In this document: positions 19,544 through 30,780 of the stretch, piece after piece
Numbering within the stretch: the first letter of the stretch is position 1
Layout: the number at the start of each line of letters is the position of its first letter
Assembly: GCA_001942045.1 (NCBI GenBank)
Contig: MSTD01000020.1
Span: forward strand, 11,277-75,276
Reading direction: 5' to 3'
Source: Mycolicibacterium porcinum
GTDB taxonomy: Bacteria > Actinomycetota > Actinomycetes > Mycobacteriales > Mycobacteriaceae
DNA length: 64,000 nucleotides
Position numbers and translations under genes: made by a program
Notes under the pieces: model-generated
The model's input: only the letters and a program-made list of their open reading frames with translations
Told to the model about the DNA's origin: nothing
The model's database searches: none

Positions 19544-20794
19544 TCAGCCCAGCTTGGTGGTCTCAAGCGACACTCCGGCGGCCGGTAGCCGGGTGAGCAG
19601 GACATCCCCCATCGCGGCCACCGGCGTCAGCACGCCGCGCCGTTCCGACAGTGCGTCACGGTCGGTTGCCAGCGCGAGCCCGCACTCGCCGAGCAACACC
19701 GCGGTCGACTTGTATCCGGGATCGCCTTGCTGGGCCATGCTTGTCACGTACCTGGCGCCCGACGTCGTGGTGGTGTAGGTCTCGACGCGGTAGTGGCCCC
19801 GCTCGCGCACCCGTTCGCTGGGACCGGTTCCGGGCTTGGGGGCCACCTTCGCGACCAGGCCGCCGGGGAGCCGGTTGAAGTAGCGGCCGCCGACACCGAG
19901 GGTGAATGCGTTGGCCCCCGTTACCGCCGCCGCAGCCAGTGGCGCGGCGAACGACCGGCCCAGGCTCATCTGCTCGGCGTACTCGAAGCGGCGTCCGTAG
20001 GCATAGTTCAGTAATGCGTTGCTACGCCGCACGATTCGCGTGTTCGGCGCGGCCATCGCGAATGCGCCGGTCCAGTAGCCGGCGAGCTCGGGAGCGATCT
20101 CACCGCCGCGCCGCCACCGCACGTCCGGCTGAGCGCCGAGTTCGGGCTCGGCCCCGCGGTCGGGGCTCAGCGTGTACGGATCGTTCATCAGCGCCCGGGC
20201 TTCCGGATCCGACGACAGGGTGTCGAGCAGCTCCAGCATCGAGGCCACGGTGCCGCCCGACACGCCGCCGGCGAAACTGCGGACCACCAGGTTGGTGTCG
20301 CCGAGCTCACCTGCGCCGTCGGCGAGCGCACGCTGATAGAGCGCGTACACCGTGAGATCGGATGGCACCGAATCGAATCCGCACGAATGCACGATCCGTG
20401 CCCCCGTGTCGACCGCCTGCTTGTGGTGCAGGTCGATGCTGTCGCGGATGAACGTCGTCTCGCCGGTGAGATCGGCATAGTCGGTGCCGGCCGCGGCACA
20501 GGCAGCGACCAGCGGCATGCCGTATCGGGCGTAGGGACCCACCGTCGTCACCACCACCTGAGTGCGCGCGGCCATCGCATCGAGTGAGGCCTGCGAGGTG
20601 GCGTCGGCGGTGATCAGTGGCCACGACTGCGCGGCGGGTGCCAGACCGTCGCGGATCGCGCGCAAGCGCTCCTCGGACCGGCCGGCCAGCGCGATCCGGG
20701 CCGATCCCCCGGCTCTGGCCAGGTATTCGGCGGTCAGTTTCCCGGCGAAACCCGTGGCGCCGTACAGCACCAGATCAAACTCACGCTGCGTCAC
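19544..20794 (-). CDS. Saccharopine dehydrogenase-like / trans-acting enoyl reductase family protein
   Basis: 416 residues from GTG. The N-terminus is a Rossmann fold (DLVLYGATGFAGKLTAEYLA) with the saccharopine-reductase-like pattern continued by VVVTTVGPYARYGMPLV and CGFDSVPSDL. Mycobacteria have several such proteins; one class reduces the double bond left by polyketide synthases during phthiocerol and glycolipid assembly, and Rv2449c sits at the equivalent place. No PKS gene is nearby, so the substrate is open. It runs in the same direction as the S9 peptidase upstream, 10 bases apart, and may be cotranscribed. Confidence 0.82.
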   Translation of the reverse strand: MTQREFDLVLYGATGFAGKLTAEYLARAGGSARIALAGRSEERLRAIRDGLAPAAQSWPLITADATSQASLDAMAARTQVVVTTVGPYARYGMPLVAACAAAGTDYADLTGETTFIRDSIDLHHKQAVDTGARIVHSCGFDSVPSDLTVYALYQRALADGAGELGDTNLVVRSFAGGVSGGTVASMLELLDTLSSDPEARALMNDPYTLSPDRGAEPELGAQPDVRWRRGGEIAPELAGYWTGAFAMAAPNTRIVRRSNALLNYAYGRRFEYAEQMSLGRSFAAPLAAAAVTGANAFTLGVGGRYFNRLPGGLVAKVAPKPGTGPSERVRERGHYRVETYTTTTSGARYVTSMAQQGDPGYKSTAVLLGECGLALATDRDALSERRGVLTPVAAMGDVLLTRLPAAGVSLETTKLG

Positions 20795-20804
20795 GGTCTC
20801 GACG

Positions 20805-22772
20805 CTACCCGAGCAGTTCCGGCAGCTGCACCGGTTCGCCCCGCAGGTGATCGGCCAGGAATGCGGTCACCACCTGGTACCAGATCTTTGCGTGCGGCGG
20901 CGACAGCACCCAGTGGTTCTCGGTCGGGTAATACAGGAAGCGGTGCGGGCTCTGTCCGTTCTCGTCGGCCGGCCGCCCCGAATACGTGAGCAACTCGTAC
21001 CACAGCCGCAACCCCTCGCCGATCGGCACGCGATAGTCCTTGTCGCCGTGGATGACCAGCATCGGGGTGGTGATCTCACCGACGAACCGGTGCGGTGAAT
21101 TGCGGTGGGCCATCTCGGGTGTCATCTCGCGAGCCCACCAGTACGCACCGTCGGTGGTGGGGCCGAACTGGTCCAGTGCCCACAGGCTGGCATGGGTGAC
21201 GATCGCCTGGAATCGATCGGTGTGCCCGGCGATCCAGTTGGCCATGTAGCCGCCGAACGAGCCGCCCATCGCGGCGGTACGGGACGCGTCGACCCGTGGA
21301 TGTGCGCACGCGGCATCCGTTGCCGCCATCAGGTCGGTGTAGGGCTCAGCACCCCAGGCGCCCCACCCCCGGGCGATGAAGTCCTGGCCGTAGCCGGTCG
21401 AGAGTCCCGGGTCCGGCATCAGCACGGCGTAGCCCTTGGCAGTGAGCAGCCACGGATTCCACCGCCAGTGCCAGGTGTTCCAGCTGCCCAGCGGTCCGCC
21501 GTGAATCCACAGCACCAATGGGGCCGGTTCGTCTCCGTCGGGCAGCGTGAGCCAGGACCGGACCGGTGTGCCGTCGGCGGCGGTCGTGGTCACCTCGGTC
21601 ACGGTCCCAGGCAGTTCGGGCACATCGAGGCACGGCAGCTCGGTCACGGTGCCGTCCCGATCGATGCGGACCGGATGCGGCGGCACGGCATAGGAGCTGC
21701 GCAACGCGAAAATCACTCCGCCGGGTGCGGGTCGCACGTCGGTGTAGGTGAAGTCGTCGTGGGTGAGTCGGGTGACCGCGCCGGAGCCCGGGTCGACGGA
21801 GAAAATGGGACCACGGCCGCCGTCGTCGGCCGTCACGATCAGCGCCGACGAATCCGTCGTCCACGCCACCGAGGACGGCCAGCGGTCCCAGTCGGCGGTC
21901 AGCTCCACCGGATTCTCACCGAACCGCATGCAGCACAACGTGATCCGAGGTGGCGCGGTGGGAGTGGAATGGGTTTCCCTGGTGAACGCCACCGCGCTAC
22001 CGTCCGGCGCGATCGCGGGGCGTTCCAGGTCGGCTCCGGGTTCCTCGGCGATGGTGGTGCGTTCGCCTGTGGCCCGGTCGATGCGCACCAGGATCACCCG
22101 CAGGGCTGTGCCGGGACCTGGCGCCTGCCAGGACGTCACCACGAATGTGCCGTCGGCGCTGAGATCGAAGGTCGTCTCCCGCAATGCCGCCCCCGGGTCG
22201 GCGGTCAGGTCCCGCCGCCCATCGGCGTCGAAGAGGTGTGGTTGGTCCGGCCCGAGGTCGTGATCCCAGTACCGAACCGGGTAACCGGTGTGCAGGATCG
22301 CCGACACCTTGGCGTCCTTGCGAGCGTCCCGCCGCGCCTTGTCGTCCTCCACGCCATCCGACGACGGCAACAGGGGCGCCGCCACGACCGTGACGTCGGC
22401 GGCCCGGGCGCTGAGCGCGCCGGTGACGCCGCCAGGCATGGTCACTGCCTCGAACGCCTCGCCACCGGTCGCGGGCAGACGCCACAGGGCCGCGGGCGGC
22501 TTGTCCTCGCCGTCGCCGCCACGCACCGCGACGAACAGCAGATCGCCGTCGGCGGTGAACACCGGTGCCGACTCCCCCTTGATCCCGTGGGTCAGCCGGC
22601 GCGCAGGTTTTATCCCGGCGGGATCCAATTCCCATATCGCACTCAGGAATTCGGTTCGCTTGTCATTGAGTGCGCTCACCGTGGTGACCAGCCGAGAGCC
22701 ATCCGGTGACACTGCGAGACCCGATACCCGGGGCAACGCGAGGTAGTCGTCGAGATCGTCAAACGCCGTCAT
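20805..22772 (-). CDS. S9-family (acylaminoacyl/prolyl oligopeptidase-type) peptidase
   Basis: 655 residues from ATG at 22772 (MTAFDDLDDYLALPRVSG). The first ~400 residues form a WD-like beta-propeller with repeated SPDG/APDG motifs (AVSPDGSRLV, AIAPDGSAVAF). The C-terminal alpha/beta hydrolase domain has the catalytic Ser in GGSFGGYMANW, Asp in HGDKDYRVP and His in TENHW. No signal peptide, so it is probably cytosolic and trims or cleaves small peptides entering through the propeller. Ten bases separate it from the oxidoreductase gene downstream. Confidence 0.9.
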   Translation of the reverse strand: MTAFDDLDDYLALPRVSGLAVSPDGSRLVTTVSALNDKRTEFLSAIWELDPAGIKPARRLTHGIKGESAPVFTADGDLLFVAVRGGDGEDKPPAALWRLPATGGEAFEAVTMPGGVTGALSARAADVTVVAAPLLPSSDGVEDDKARRDARKDAKVSAILHTGYPVRYWDHDLGPDQPHLFDADGRRDLTADPGAALRETTFDLSADGTFVVTSWQAPGPGTALRVILVRIDRATGERTTIAEEPGADLERPAIAPDGSAVAFTRETHSTPTAPPRITLCCMRFGENPVELTADWDRWPSSVAWTTDSSALIVTADDGGRGPIFSVDPGSGAVTRLTHDDFTYTDVRPAPGGVIFALRSSYAVPPHPVRIDRDGTVTELPCLDVPELPGTVTEVTTTAADGTPVRSWLTLPDGDEPAPLVLWIHGGPLGSWNTWHWRWNPWLLTAKGYAVLMPDPGLSTGYGQDFIARGWGAWGAEPYTDLMAATDAACAHPRVDASRTAAMGGSFGGYMANWIAGHTDRFQAIVTHASLWALDQFGPTTDGAYWWAREMTPEMAHRNSPHRFVGEITTPMLVIHGDKDYRVPIGEGLRLWYELLTYSGRPADENGQSPHRFLYYPTENHWVLSPPHAKIWYQVVTAFLADHLRGEPVQLPELLG

Positions 22773-22790
22773 GGCTGTCCACCGTAACGG

Positions 22791-22823
22791 CGCGGCCCGC
22801 ACCGGAGTCCGGTACGGGCCGCG
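22791..22823 (-). terminator. Strong GC hairpin after the lipoprotein gene
   Basis: CGCGGCCCG (22791-22799) pairs exactly with CGGGCCGCG (22815-22823). Inside them ACCGG pairs with CCGGT after one mismatch, leaving a 3-base loop. It lies 23 bases past the lipoprotein stop and upstream of the S9 peptidase start, so it probably ends the lipoprotein transcript. Confidence 0.65.
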
Positions 22824-22846
22824 TGGCAGAGCTGTTCCCCGGTGGG

Positions 22847-23458
22847 TCAGACCACTTCGGTGATCTTGCCGGTGACGTCGGCTCGCACCTGCTTGCTGCT
22901 GCGCTCGCCCTGGACGTTGATGAACATGATGATGTTCTCGTCGAACGGAATGTTGCGCTTGATGCTCACCGTCTGGACCTTGCCGTCAGGAATCTCGCTC
23001 GCCGCCACCGCGCCGTCGATCGCCGCTGCGATCGCACTGCTGGGCACATCGGAGGTGGCGAACAGATTCTGCTGCAGCGCCTCGGTGTCGTCGTCGTAGT
23101 CGATCGGCCGAGACGGTGCGACGGCCCCGGACGTGTAGCTCCATTCGTTCAGCTCGGTCGGGGCGTTCGGGTCGACGGCCTCCACCTTGATCACACCCGG
23201 GGTGATCACCACATCGACCACCTGCATCGGGTTGGCCCCGACCTTGTCCGCGATCGCCGCATACGCGTTGTCGATGCCTTCGGCGGTGAACAGGTTGCCC
23301 GAGACTGCTTCGGTGATCTTCTCCGTACCCGACGCCACGACCTTCTCGGCCGCACCGGCGGCGGCGTCCCTGAGCTCGGTGGCCTTCGAGCAACCGCTCA
23401 ATACGGACGCGGCCAGGGCGGCTGCGCCAAGCGCAACACCGAAGCGGGTGAGTTTCAT
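22847..23458 (-). CDS. Putative lipoprotein of unknown function
   Basis: 203 residues from ATG at 23458, preceded by a good ribosome-binding site (GAGAGGA); the frame opens 47 codons earlier without a signal. The N-terminus is a lipoprotein signal with lipobox LSGC, lipidated Cys at ~23. The rest is a soluble domain with Ala-rich helices and then acidic beta stretches (YDDDTEALQQNLFATSDVP). I do not recognise a named domain. Probably anchored on the outer face of the membrane. Transcribed alone, divergent from the FAD monooxygenase. Confidence 0.75.
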   Translation of the reverse strand: MKLTRFGVALGAAALAASVLSGCSKATELRDAAAGAAEKVVASGTEKITEAVSGNLFTAEGIDNAYAAIADKVGANPMQVVDVVITPGVIKVEAVDPNAPTELNEWSYTSGAVAPSRPIDYDDDTEALQQNLFATSDVPSSAIAAAIDGAVAASEIPDGKVQTVSIKRNIPFDENIIMFINVQGERSSKQVRADVTGKITEVV

Positions 23459-23580
23459 CGGGTCCTCTCCATCGTTGTATCCCGGCCACGGCGGCAGGGA
23501 ACCTGTGCAAGCACTGTGCAGACGCTGGAAGGCTACCGATCCCAACTTCGGCCACGGTGGGTCACCTCGCCCGGCCCGGT

Positions 23581-23586
23581 TAGATT
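23581..23586 (+). promoter_or_regulatory. Probable -10 element of a leaderless monooxygenase transcript
   Basis: TAGATT fits TANNNT and ends 6 bases before the ATG at 23593, with no Shine-Dalgarno sequence between. This is the layout of a leaderless mRNA. The same hexamer at the same spacing precedes fdhF. Confidence 0.5.
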
Positions 23587-23592
23587 CGAGCG

Positions 23593-24741
23593 ATGGCACA
23601 GTCCGTCCTCGTCGTCGGTGCGGGTATCACCGGCCTGGCGACCGCAGTCGCGTTGCAGCAGCACGGATATGAGGTCGCCGTCCTCGAAACCCGGACCGAC
23701 ACCACCACGGGCGCCGGGATCAGCATCTGGCCCAATGCCCTGGCGGCGCTCGACGAGATCGGGCTCGGTGACGCGGTCCGCGGGTCCGGCGGCCGGGTCA
23801 CCGCCGGAGCGGTGCGCTGGCACGACGGCACCTGGCTGCGCCGGCCCGCGGCCGACCGGATGACCAGAGCGCTGGGCGAACCGCTGGTGGTGATTCATCG
23901 GACGACGCTGACCGAGATCCTCACCGCGGCGCTGCACCCGGGCACCGTCGAGTACGGGGTCGAGGTGCAGGCACTCGAGGTCCACGACGGCGCCGTGCGG
24001 CTGCGGCTGCGCGACGGCTCCGACAGAGTCGCCACCGCGGTCATCGGCGCCGACGGAGTGGATTCCGTAGTGGCCCGTCACCTCAACGGCCCTCTGGAAC
24101 GTCGCTACGCCGGGTACACGGCCTGGCGCGGGGTGGCCGAATACACCATCGACCCCGAACTGTCGGGCGAGACGATGGCCCCCGGGATGGAAGCCGGCCA
24201 TGTGCCGCTCGGCACCCGCCACACCTATTGGTTCGCCACCCAACGAACTCCGCAGGGACACTCCAATGACGGCGGGGAGCTGAGATACCTACAGCGAATC
24301 TTCGGCGGCTGGGCCGATCCCATCCCGGCGATACTCGCCGCAACCGATCCGCAACAGGTACTGCGCAACGACCTGTACGACCGCACCCCGGCGCGCCACT
24401 GGGCGCGGGGGCCGGTGGTGATCGCCGGGGACGCCGCACATCCGATGCGCCCCCATCTGGGCCAGGGCGGTTGCCAGGGACTGGAGGACGCGGCGACCCT
24501 GGCCGGCCTCGCGGTCCGGGAGCCGGATCTGCCGACCGCCTTCGCCCGCTTCGCGACCCTGCGGCGGAAGAGAGTCATGCGGATCGTGCGGGAGTCCCAA
24601 TTGATCGGCCGGGTCGTGAACCTGCGCCCGCCCGCGCTCAGCGCCGCGGCCACCCGGGCGACCGTCGTCGTACCGGAATTCGTGTTGACCCGGCATCTGG
24701 CCTCGATCGCCGGACGCAGGGCCTTCACCCCCGTGCGCTGA
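23593..24741 (+). CDS. FAD-dependent monooxygenase (PHBH/UbiH type)
   Basis: 382 residues. The N-terminus VLVVGAGITGLATAVALQQHG is the FAD-binding GxGxxG fold. The mid-protein motif VIGADGVDSVVARHL (DG motif) and GDAAHPMRPHLGQGGCQGLEDA (GD motif) are diagnostic of the class A flavoprotein monooxygenases that hydroxylate aromatics or similar small molecules with NAD(P)H. It stands alone between a lipoprotein gene and the convergent rpf gene, so context gives no substrate. Confidence 0.9.
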   Translation: MAQSVLVVGAGITGLATAVALQQHGYEVAVLETRTDTTTGAGISIWPNALAALDEIGLGDAVRGSGGRVTAGAVRWHDGTWLRRPAADRMTRALGEPLVVIHRTTLTEILTAALHPGTVEYGVEVQALEVHDGAVRLRLRDGSDRVATAVIGADGVDSVVARHLNGPLERRYAGYTAWRGVAEYTIDPELSGETMAPGMEAGHVPLGTRHTYWFATQRTPQGHSNDGGELRYLQRIFGGWADPIPAILAATDPQQVLRNDLYDRTPARHWARGPVVIAGDAAHPMRPHLGQGGCQGLEDAATLAGLAVREPDLPTAFARFATLRRKRVMRIVRESQLIGRVVNLRPPALSAAATRATVVVPEFVLTRHLASIAGRRAFTPVR

Positions 24742-24743
24742 AC

Positions 24744-25292
<549 letters not shown>

Positions 25293-25396
25293 TCACTAAT
25301 GGGTTCGTGTGACCAACGTCACCCGTTACAGAGGAGGCTGAAGTTTTTCAGGGGGTTGTCGAGGCTCGAGTAACCGGAGGGCCTTCTGATGAAACA

Positions 25397-25428
25397 GAAG
25401 CGGTGCCGGGCAAGCCCGGCACCGCTTC
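25397..25428 (-). terminator. Intrinsic terminator between the two rpf genes
   Basis: GAAGCGGTGCCGGG (25397-25410) and CCCGGCACCGCTTC (25415-25428) form a perfect 14-base stem with a CAAG loop. On the coding strand it is followed by TGTTTCA. It lies 25 bases past the stop of the upstream rpf gene and should give the two rpf genes separate transcripts. Confidence 0.8.
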
Positions 25429-25453
25429 CTGTCAAGTTGTGGTTGCGCTGTAA

Positions 25454-26822
<1,369 letters not shown>

Positions 26823-27440
26823 TCACGCACCGGGAAGATCGGCCGCGGTGTTGACGTTGGTCAGGGCGCGCTGCGGGGCCATCACGATCCGTTGCGTATC
26901 GACGGCCTCGGCCAGCGCCCGCATGCTCCGCCGGCCCTCCCGCACCAGATCGGCGATCTGTTCGGTGAGCGCACTGCGGTAGATCCCCGCCAGGTAGTGG
27001 TCCCTGCCGTCCCACGGCAGCACGATATCGGCAGGTATCCGCTCAGCTTGGGCCGCCAATACGTCGATCAGGTCCGCCGACAGATACGGCATGTCCACCG
27101 CGCAGACGAAGGCCCGGTCCACACCGGCCTCGGCGACGGCGCGCAGTCCGCGCCCCGTCGCCACCAGCGGACCGACCCCACGCACCTCGTCGCGCAGGAC
27201 CTCGGCACTCAGTGTTGGCAGTGGTTGACCAGGTGCGGCGATGACGAAAACCGGTGAACAGCGCGCACTCACCGCGCCGACGACATGCTCGACCATCGTC
27301 GAGCCGTCGAACGGCAGCGTCGCCTTGTCACGCCCCATGCGACGCGAAGCCCCGCCCGCCAGAACTACCGCGGCGAGCGGGGCTGTGCTCAATTCGTTTC
27401 GGTCGACCCGATCAGTCGACGGTCCAGGTGTCCTTGCCAC
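26823..27440 (-). CDS. mobA: Molybdenum cofactor guanylyltransferase
   Basis: 205 residues. It transfers GMP from GTP to molybdopterin, giving the bis-MGD cofactor. The nucleotide-binding N-terminus [23 protein letters not shown] is diagnostic, followed by [12 protein letters not shown] (metal site) and [10 protein letters not shown] near the end. The GTG at 27440 overlaps the korB end by 29 bases; a TTG at 27392, closer to the conserved start, is an alternative. In M. tuberculosis mobA also follows korB. The FdhF-type enzyme at 51226 would need this cofactor. Confidence 0.93.
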   Translation of the reverse strand: MARTPGPSTDRVDRNELSTAPLAAVVLAGGASRRMGRDKATLPFDGSTMVEHVVGAVSARCSPVFVIAAPGQPLPTLSAEVLRDEVRGVGPLVATGRGLRAVAEAGVDRAFVCAVDMPYLSADLIDVLAAQAERIPADIVLPWDGRDHYLAGIYRSALTEQIADLVREGRRSMRALAEAVDTQRIVMAPQRALTNVNTAADLPGA

Positions 27441-28494
27441 GCAGCAAGGATTGCAGAGCCGCGGTGTCGTGGGGCTTGGATTCGATCGCCGTGTTGACCT
27501 GCTGGCGCGCGGCGTCGTCGTAGGTGGGCCGGCTGACCTTGCGGAAGACGCCCATCACCATGTGATCGAGGTTCTGCTCGCTCAGCCGCGACAGCGCGAA
27601 AGCGTAAGCGGGATCGTCGATCTCGGCGTTGTGCACCACGATGTCGGAGGCTGCGACGTCGGCGGTCTTGGCGACCTCAAGGCCGTAACCGGACTTGACG
27701 ACGCAGTACTCACCGTCGGTACCGAATTTGATCGGCTCACCGTGGGTGACGTTGATCAGCCGCTCTTCGGCGCCTTCCTTGCGGAGCGCGTCGAACGACC
27801 CGTCGTTGAAGATCGGGCAGTCCTGCATGATCTCCACCAGCGCGGCGCCACGGTGCTCGGCCGCACCGCGCAGCACCTCGGACAGCCCCTTGCGGTCGGA
27901 ATCCAACGCGCGGCCGACGAACGTGGCCTCGGCCCCCAGCGCCAGCGACACCGGGTTGAACGGGTAGTCCAGGGAGCCCATCGGCGTCGACTTGGTGACC
28001 TTGCCGACCTCGGAGGTCGGCGAGTACTGGCCCTTGGTCAGGCCGTAGATCCGGTTGTTGAACAGCAGGATCGTGATGTTGATGTTGCGGCGCAGCGCGT
28101 GGATCAGGTGGTTGCCACCGATCGACAGCGAGTCACCGTCACCGGTGACGACCCACACCGACAGATCGGGCCGGGCCAGCGCCAGACCGGTGGCGATGGT
28201 CGGGGCACGACCGTGGATCGAGTGGAAGCCGTAGGTCTCCAGGTAGTACGGGAACCGGCTGGAGCAGCCGATACCGCTGATGAACGCGATGTTCTCGCGT
28301 TTGAGCCCCAGCTCCGGCAGGAAGTTGCGGATGGTGTTGAGGATGACGTAGTCACCGCAACCCGGGCACCAGCGGACTTCCTGGTCACTGGTGAAGTCCT
28401 TGCCCTTCTGCGGCTGGTCGGTGGTGGGCACCAGGGCGTTCTTGGTCAACGACCCTTCGGTCAAACCCAGATCCGTACCGATCAAGTCAGTCAT
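27412..28494 (-). CDS. korB: 2-oxoglutarate:ferredoxin oxidoreductase, beta subunit
   Basis: 360 residues. With KorA it decarboxylates 2-oxoglutarate to succinyl-CoA, passing electrons to ferredoxin. Motifs are [11 protein letters not shown] (4Fe-4S/ThDP half), [30 protein letters not shown] and the ThDP-binding [20 protein letters not shown]. The start overlaps the korA stop by 4 bases, so the two subunits are coupled. Confidence 0.96.
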   Translation of the reverse strand: MTDLIGTDLGLTEGSLTKNALVPTTDQPQKGKDFTSDQEVRWCPGCGDYVILNTIRNFLPELGLKRENIAFISGIGCSSRFPYYLETYGFHSIHGRAPTIATGLALARPDLSVWVVTGDGDSLSIGGNHLIHALRRNINITILLFNNRIYGLTKGQYSPTSEVGKVTKSTPMGSLDYPFNPVSLALGAEATFVGRALDSDRKGLSEVLRGAAEHRGAALVEIMQDCPIFNDGSFDALRKEGAEERLINVTHGEPIKFGTDGEYCVVKSGYGLEVAKTADVAASDIVVHNAEIDDPAYAFALSRLSEQNLDHMVMGVFRKVSRPTYDDAARQQVNTAIESKPHDTAALQSLLRGKDTWTVD

Positions 28495-30437
28495 GCGCTC
28501 GCTCCCACACCGCTCGCCTCAACCTCAATGGTGGCTGCCGCCAACCGGGCGAACTTGGCCTTGTCGTTTTCCTTCTCCCCGAGTGTGCCGTCCAGGGCCG
28601 CATCGATGATGCCCTCGACCTCGTCGGCCAGGAAGGCCATGCCCTCCACCTTGGTCACCGACTGGACGTCGACCAGGTACTTGCCGCGCAGCAGCAGCGC
28701 GAGCTGACCCAGGTTCATCTCCGGCACCACGACCTTCGGGTAGCGGCGCAGCACCTCCCCGAGGTTGGCCGGGAAGGGGTTGAGGTGGCGCAGATGGGCC
28801 TGAGCCACCTTGATGCCCTTGCGGCGGGCCCGCCGGCATGCCTCGCCGATCGGTCCGTAGCTGCTCCCCCAGCCCAACATGAGCAGTTCGGCATCGCCGT
28901 TGGGGTCGTCGACCTCGAGATCGGGCACCGTGATGCCGGCGATCTTCTCCTGGCGCAGCCGCACCATCAGGTCGTGGTTCTTGGGCTCGTACGAGATGTT
29001 GCCGGAACCGTTGGCGGCCTCGAGGCCACCGATCCGGTGCTCCAGGCCCGGGGTGCCGGGCACCGCGAACTGGCGGGCCAGGGTCTCGGGATCACGCGCG
29101 TACGGCGCGAACGGCTCGCCGGACTTGGCGAACTTGTGCTCGATCGGCGGATAGGTGCTGATGTCCGGGATCTGCCACGGCTCAGAGCCGTTGGCGACCG
29201 CGCCGTCGGACAGGATGATGACCGGGGTGTGGTAGTCGACCGCGATGCGCGCGGCCTCCACAGCGACGTCGAAGCAGTCCGACGGCGACTTCGGGGCCAG
29301 GACCGCGACCGGCGACTCGCCGTTGCGGCCGAACAGTGCCTGCAACAAGTCGGCCTGCTCGGTCTTGGTGGGAAGACCCGTCGACGGGCCGCCACGCTGC
29401 ACGTCGATGATGATCAGCGGCAGTTCGGTCATCACGGCCAGGCCGATGGCCTCGGACTTGAGCGAGACACCGGGACCCGAAGTGCTGGTGACGCCCAACG
29501 CGCCGCCGTACGACGCGCCGATGGCCGCGCCGATGCCGGCGATCTCGTCCTCGGCCTGGAAGGTCAGGACGTTGAAGTTCTTGTGCTTGGACAGCTCGTG
29601 CAGGATGTCCGACGCCGGGGTGATCGGGTAGGTGCCCAGCACGACCTGGATCTGGGCCAGATGCCCGGCGGTCACAATGCCGTAGGCCAGCGCGGTGTTG
29701 CCCGAGATCTGTCGGTATTCACCCGACTTCAGCTTGGCCGGCGACACCTCGTAGGTGGTGGCGAACGCCTCGGTGGTCTCGCCGTAGTTCCAGCCAGCCT
29801 TCAACGCGAGGACGTTGGCCTCGGCCACATCGGGCTTGCGGGAGAACTTCTCGCGGATGAACGCCTCGCTGTGTTCGAGCTCGCGGCCGTACATCCAGGA
29901 CAGCAGGCCGAGCGCGAACATGTTCTTGGCGCGCTGGCCGTCCTTCTTGGTGGCGCCGATCGCCTCGACCGCGCCCAGGGTCAGTGTCGTCATCGCGACG
30001 GACGTCACCACATAGTCGGACAACGTGTCATCCTCTAGCGGATTGTTGTCGTATCCGACCTTGGCGAGGTTGCGCTTGGTGAACTCATCGGAGTTGGCGA
30101 TGATCAGGCCACCGCGGGGCAGATCCGGCACGTTCGCCTTGAGGGCGGCCGGGTTCATCGCCACGAGCACGTCGGGGCGGTCACCGGCGGTCAGGATGTC
30201 GTAGTCGGCGATCTGGATCTGGAACGACGACACACCGGGCAGGGTGCCCTGTGGCGCGCGGATCTCGGCCGGGTAATTCGGCTGGGTCGCGAGGTCGTTG
30301 CCGAACAGCGCAGCTTCAGAGGTGAAGCGGTCACCGGTCAGCTGCATACCGTCGCCGGAGTCGCCGGCGAAGCGGATGACGACCTTCTCGAGCTTCTGCC
30401 GCGGCGCGGCGCCATTGCCGTTGCCGTTCTCACCCAC
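28491..30437 (-). CDS. korA: 2-oxoglutarate:ferredoxin oxidoreductase, alpha subunit (gamma-alpha fusion)
   Basis: 648 residues from GTG. The first ~190 residues are the gamma domain (VVIRFAGDSGDGMQLTGDRF), fused to the alpha pyrimidine-binding domain (GNTALAYGIVTAGHLAQI, TYPITPASDILHELSKH). The enzyme is an oxygen-tolerant alternative to the 2-oxoglutarate dehydrogenase complex in the mycobacterial TCA cycle. The 343-base upstream region has two palindromes that may be regulatory. It is the last conserved gene before the accessory inositol block. Confidence 0.95.
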   Translation of the reverse strand: MGENGNGNGAAPRQKLEKVVIRFAGDSGDGMQLTGDRFTSEAALFGNDLATQPNYPAEIRAPQGTLPGVSSFQIQIADYDILTAGDRPDVLVAMNPAALKANVPDLPRGGLIIANSDEFTKRNLAKVGYDNNPLEDDTLSDYVVTSVAMTTLTLGAVEAIGATKKDGQRAKNMFALGLLSWMYGRELEHSEAFIREKFSRKPDVAEANVLALKAGWNYGETTEAFATTYEVSPAKLKSGEYRQISGNTALAYGIVTAGHLAQIQVVLGTYPITPASDILHELSKHKNFNVLTFQAEDEIAGIGAAIGASYGGALGVTSTSGPGVSLKSEAIGLAVMTELPLIIIDVQRGGPSTGLPTKTEQADLLQALFGRNGESPVAVLAPKSPSDCFDVAVEAARIAVDYHTPVIILSDGAVANGSEPWQIPDISTYPPIEHKFAKSGEPFAPYARDPETLARQFAVPGTPGLEHRIGGLEAANGSGNISYEPKNHDLMVRLRQEKIAGITVPDLEVDDPNGDAELLMLGWGSSYGPIGEACRRARRKGIKVAQAHLRHLNPFPANLGEVLRRYPKVVVPEMNLGQLALLLRGKYLVDVQSVTKVEGMAFLADEVEGIIDAALDGTLGEKENDKAKFARLAAATIEVEASGVGASA

Positions 30438-30677
30438 GGCTACCGCCTTTCACACGTTCTTTGACCACGTCTTTCCGAGCCGCTGTCACGTGACGCGCCG
30501 CCGGATCAAACGTTCACAGAATTTTGATGTCACTACCAGTACCGATTATTGCACTGCTCTTAGGCTGCGCTTCACCGCGCCGCACCCCGACACGCGGGTG
30601 GGTTCGGAACGAAGGTGCTGATCGTGGGCGTGAAGGAGCCGGTTTTGAGACAAAACTGTGGTTTTCGTCACGTTTAG

Positions 30678-30692
30678 GAGAATGTCATTCTC
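30678..30692. promoter_or_regulatory. 15-bp palindrome GAGAATG-T-CATTCTC
   Basis: Exact inverted repeat with a single central base, flanked by TTAG on the left and TAAG on the right. The AT-rich centre and the 7-1-7 layout resemble Fur/Zur-type operators, but no metal-regulator consensus fits exactly. It lies about 240 bases upstream of the korA start. Confidence 0.45.
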
Positions 30693-30701
30693 TAAGGAAA
30701 A

Positions 30702-30719
30702 AGCTACCGGCCGGTAGCT
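30702..30719. promoter_or_regulatory. 18-bp perfect palindrome AGCTACCGGCCGGTAGCT
   Basis: Every one of 9 base pairs matches. It lies 9 bases from the GAGAATG palindrome. The form CTACCGG-CCGGTAG is like a TetR-family operator. No TetR gene is present in the window. Either korA (about 265 bases away) or the end of the kinase gene is the nearest target. Confidence 0.5.
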
Positions 30720-30780
30720 GTCTGCTAGCACCGGCAAGCACATAGTTGACACCTGTCGAGTTTAGATCCCCGACCTGCGC

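Larger units (their letters stand above)
30438..30780 (-). promoter_or_regulatory. korA upstream region
   Basis: 343 bases without a gene, between the PfkB kinase stop and the korA start, both minus strand. It should contain the korA promoter. Two clear palindromes lie near the kinase end (listed separately). No other supported element. Confidence 0.6.
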
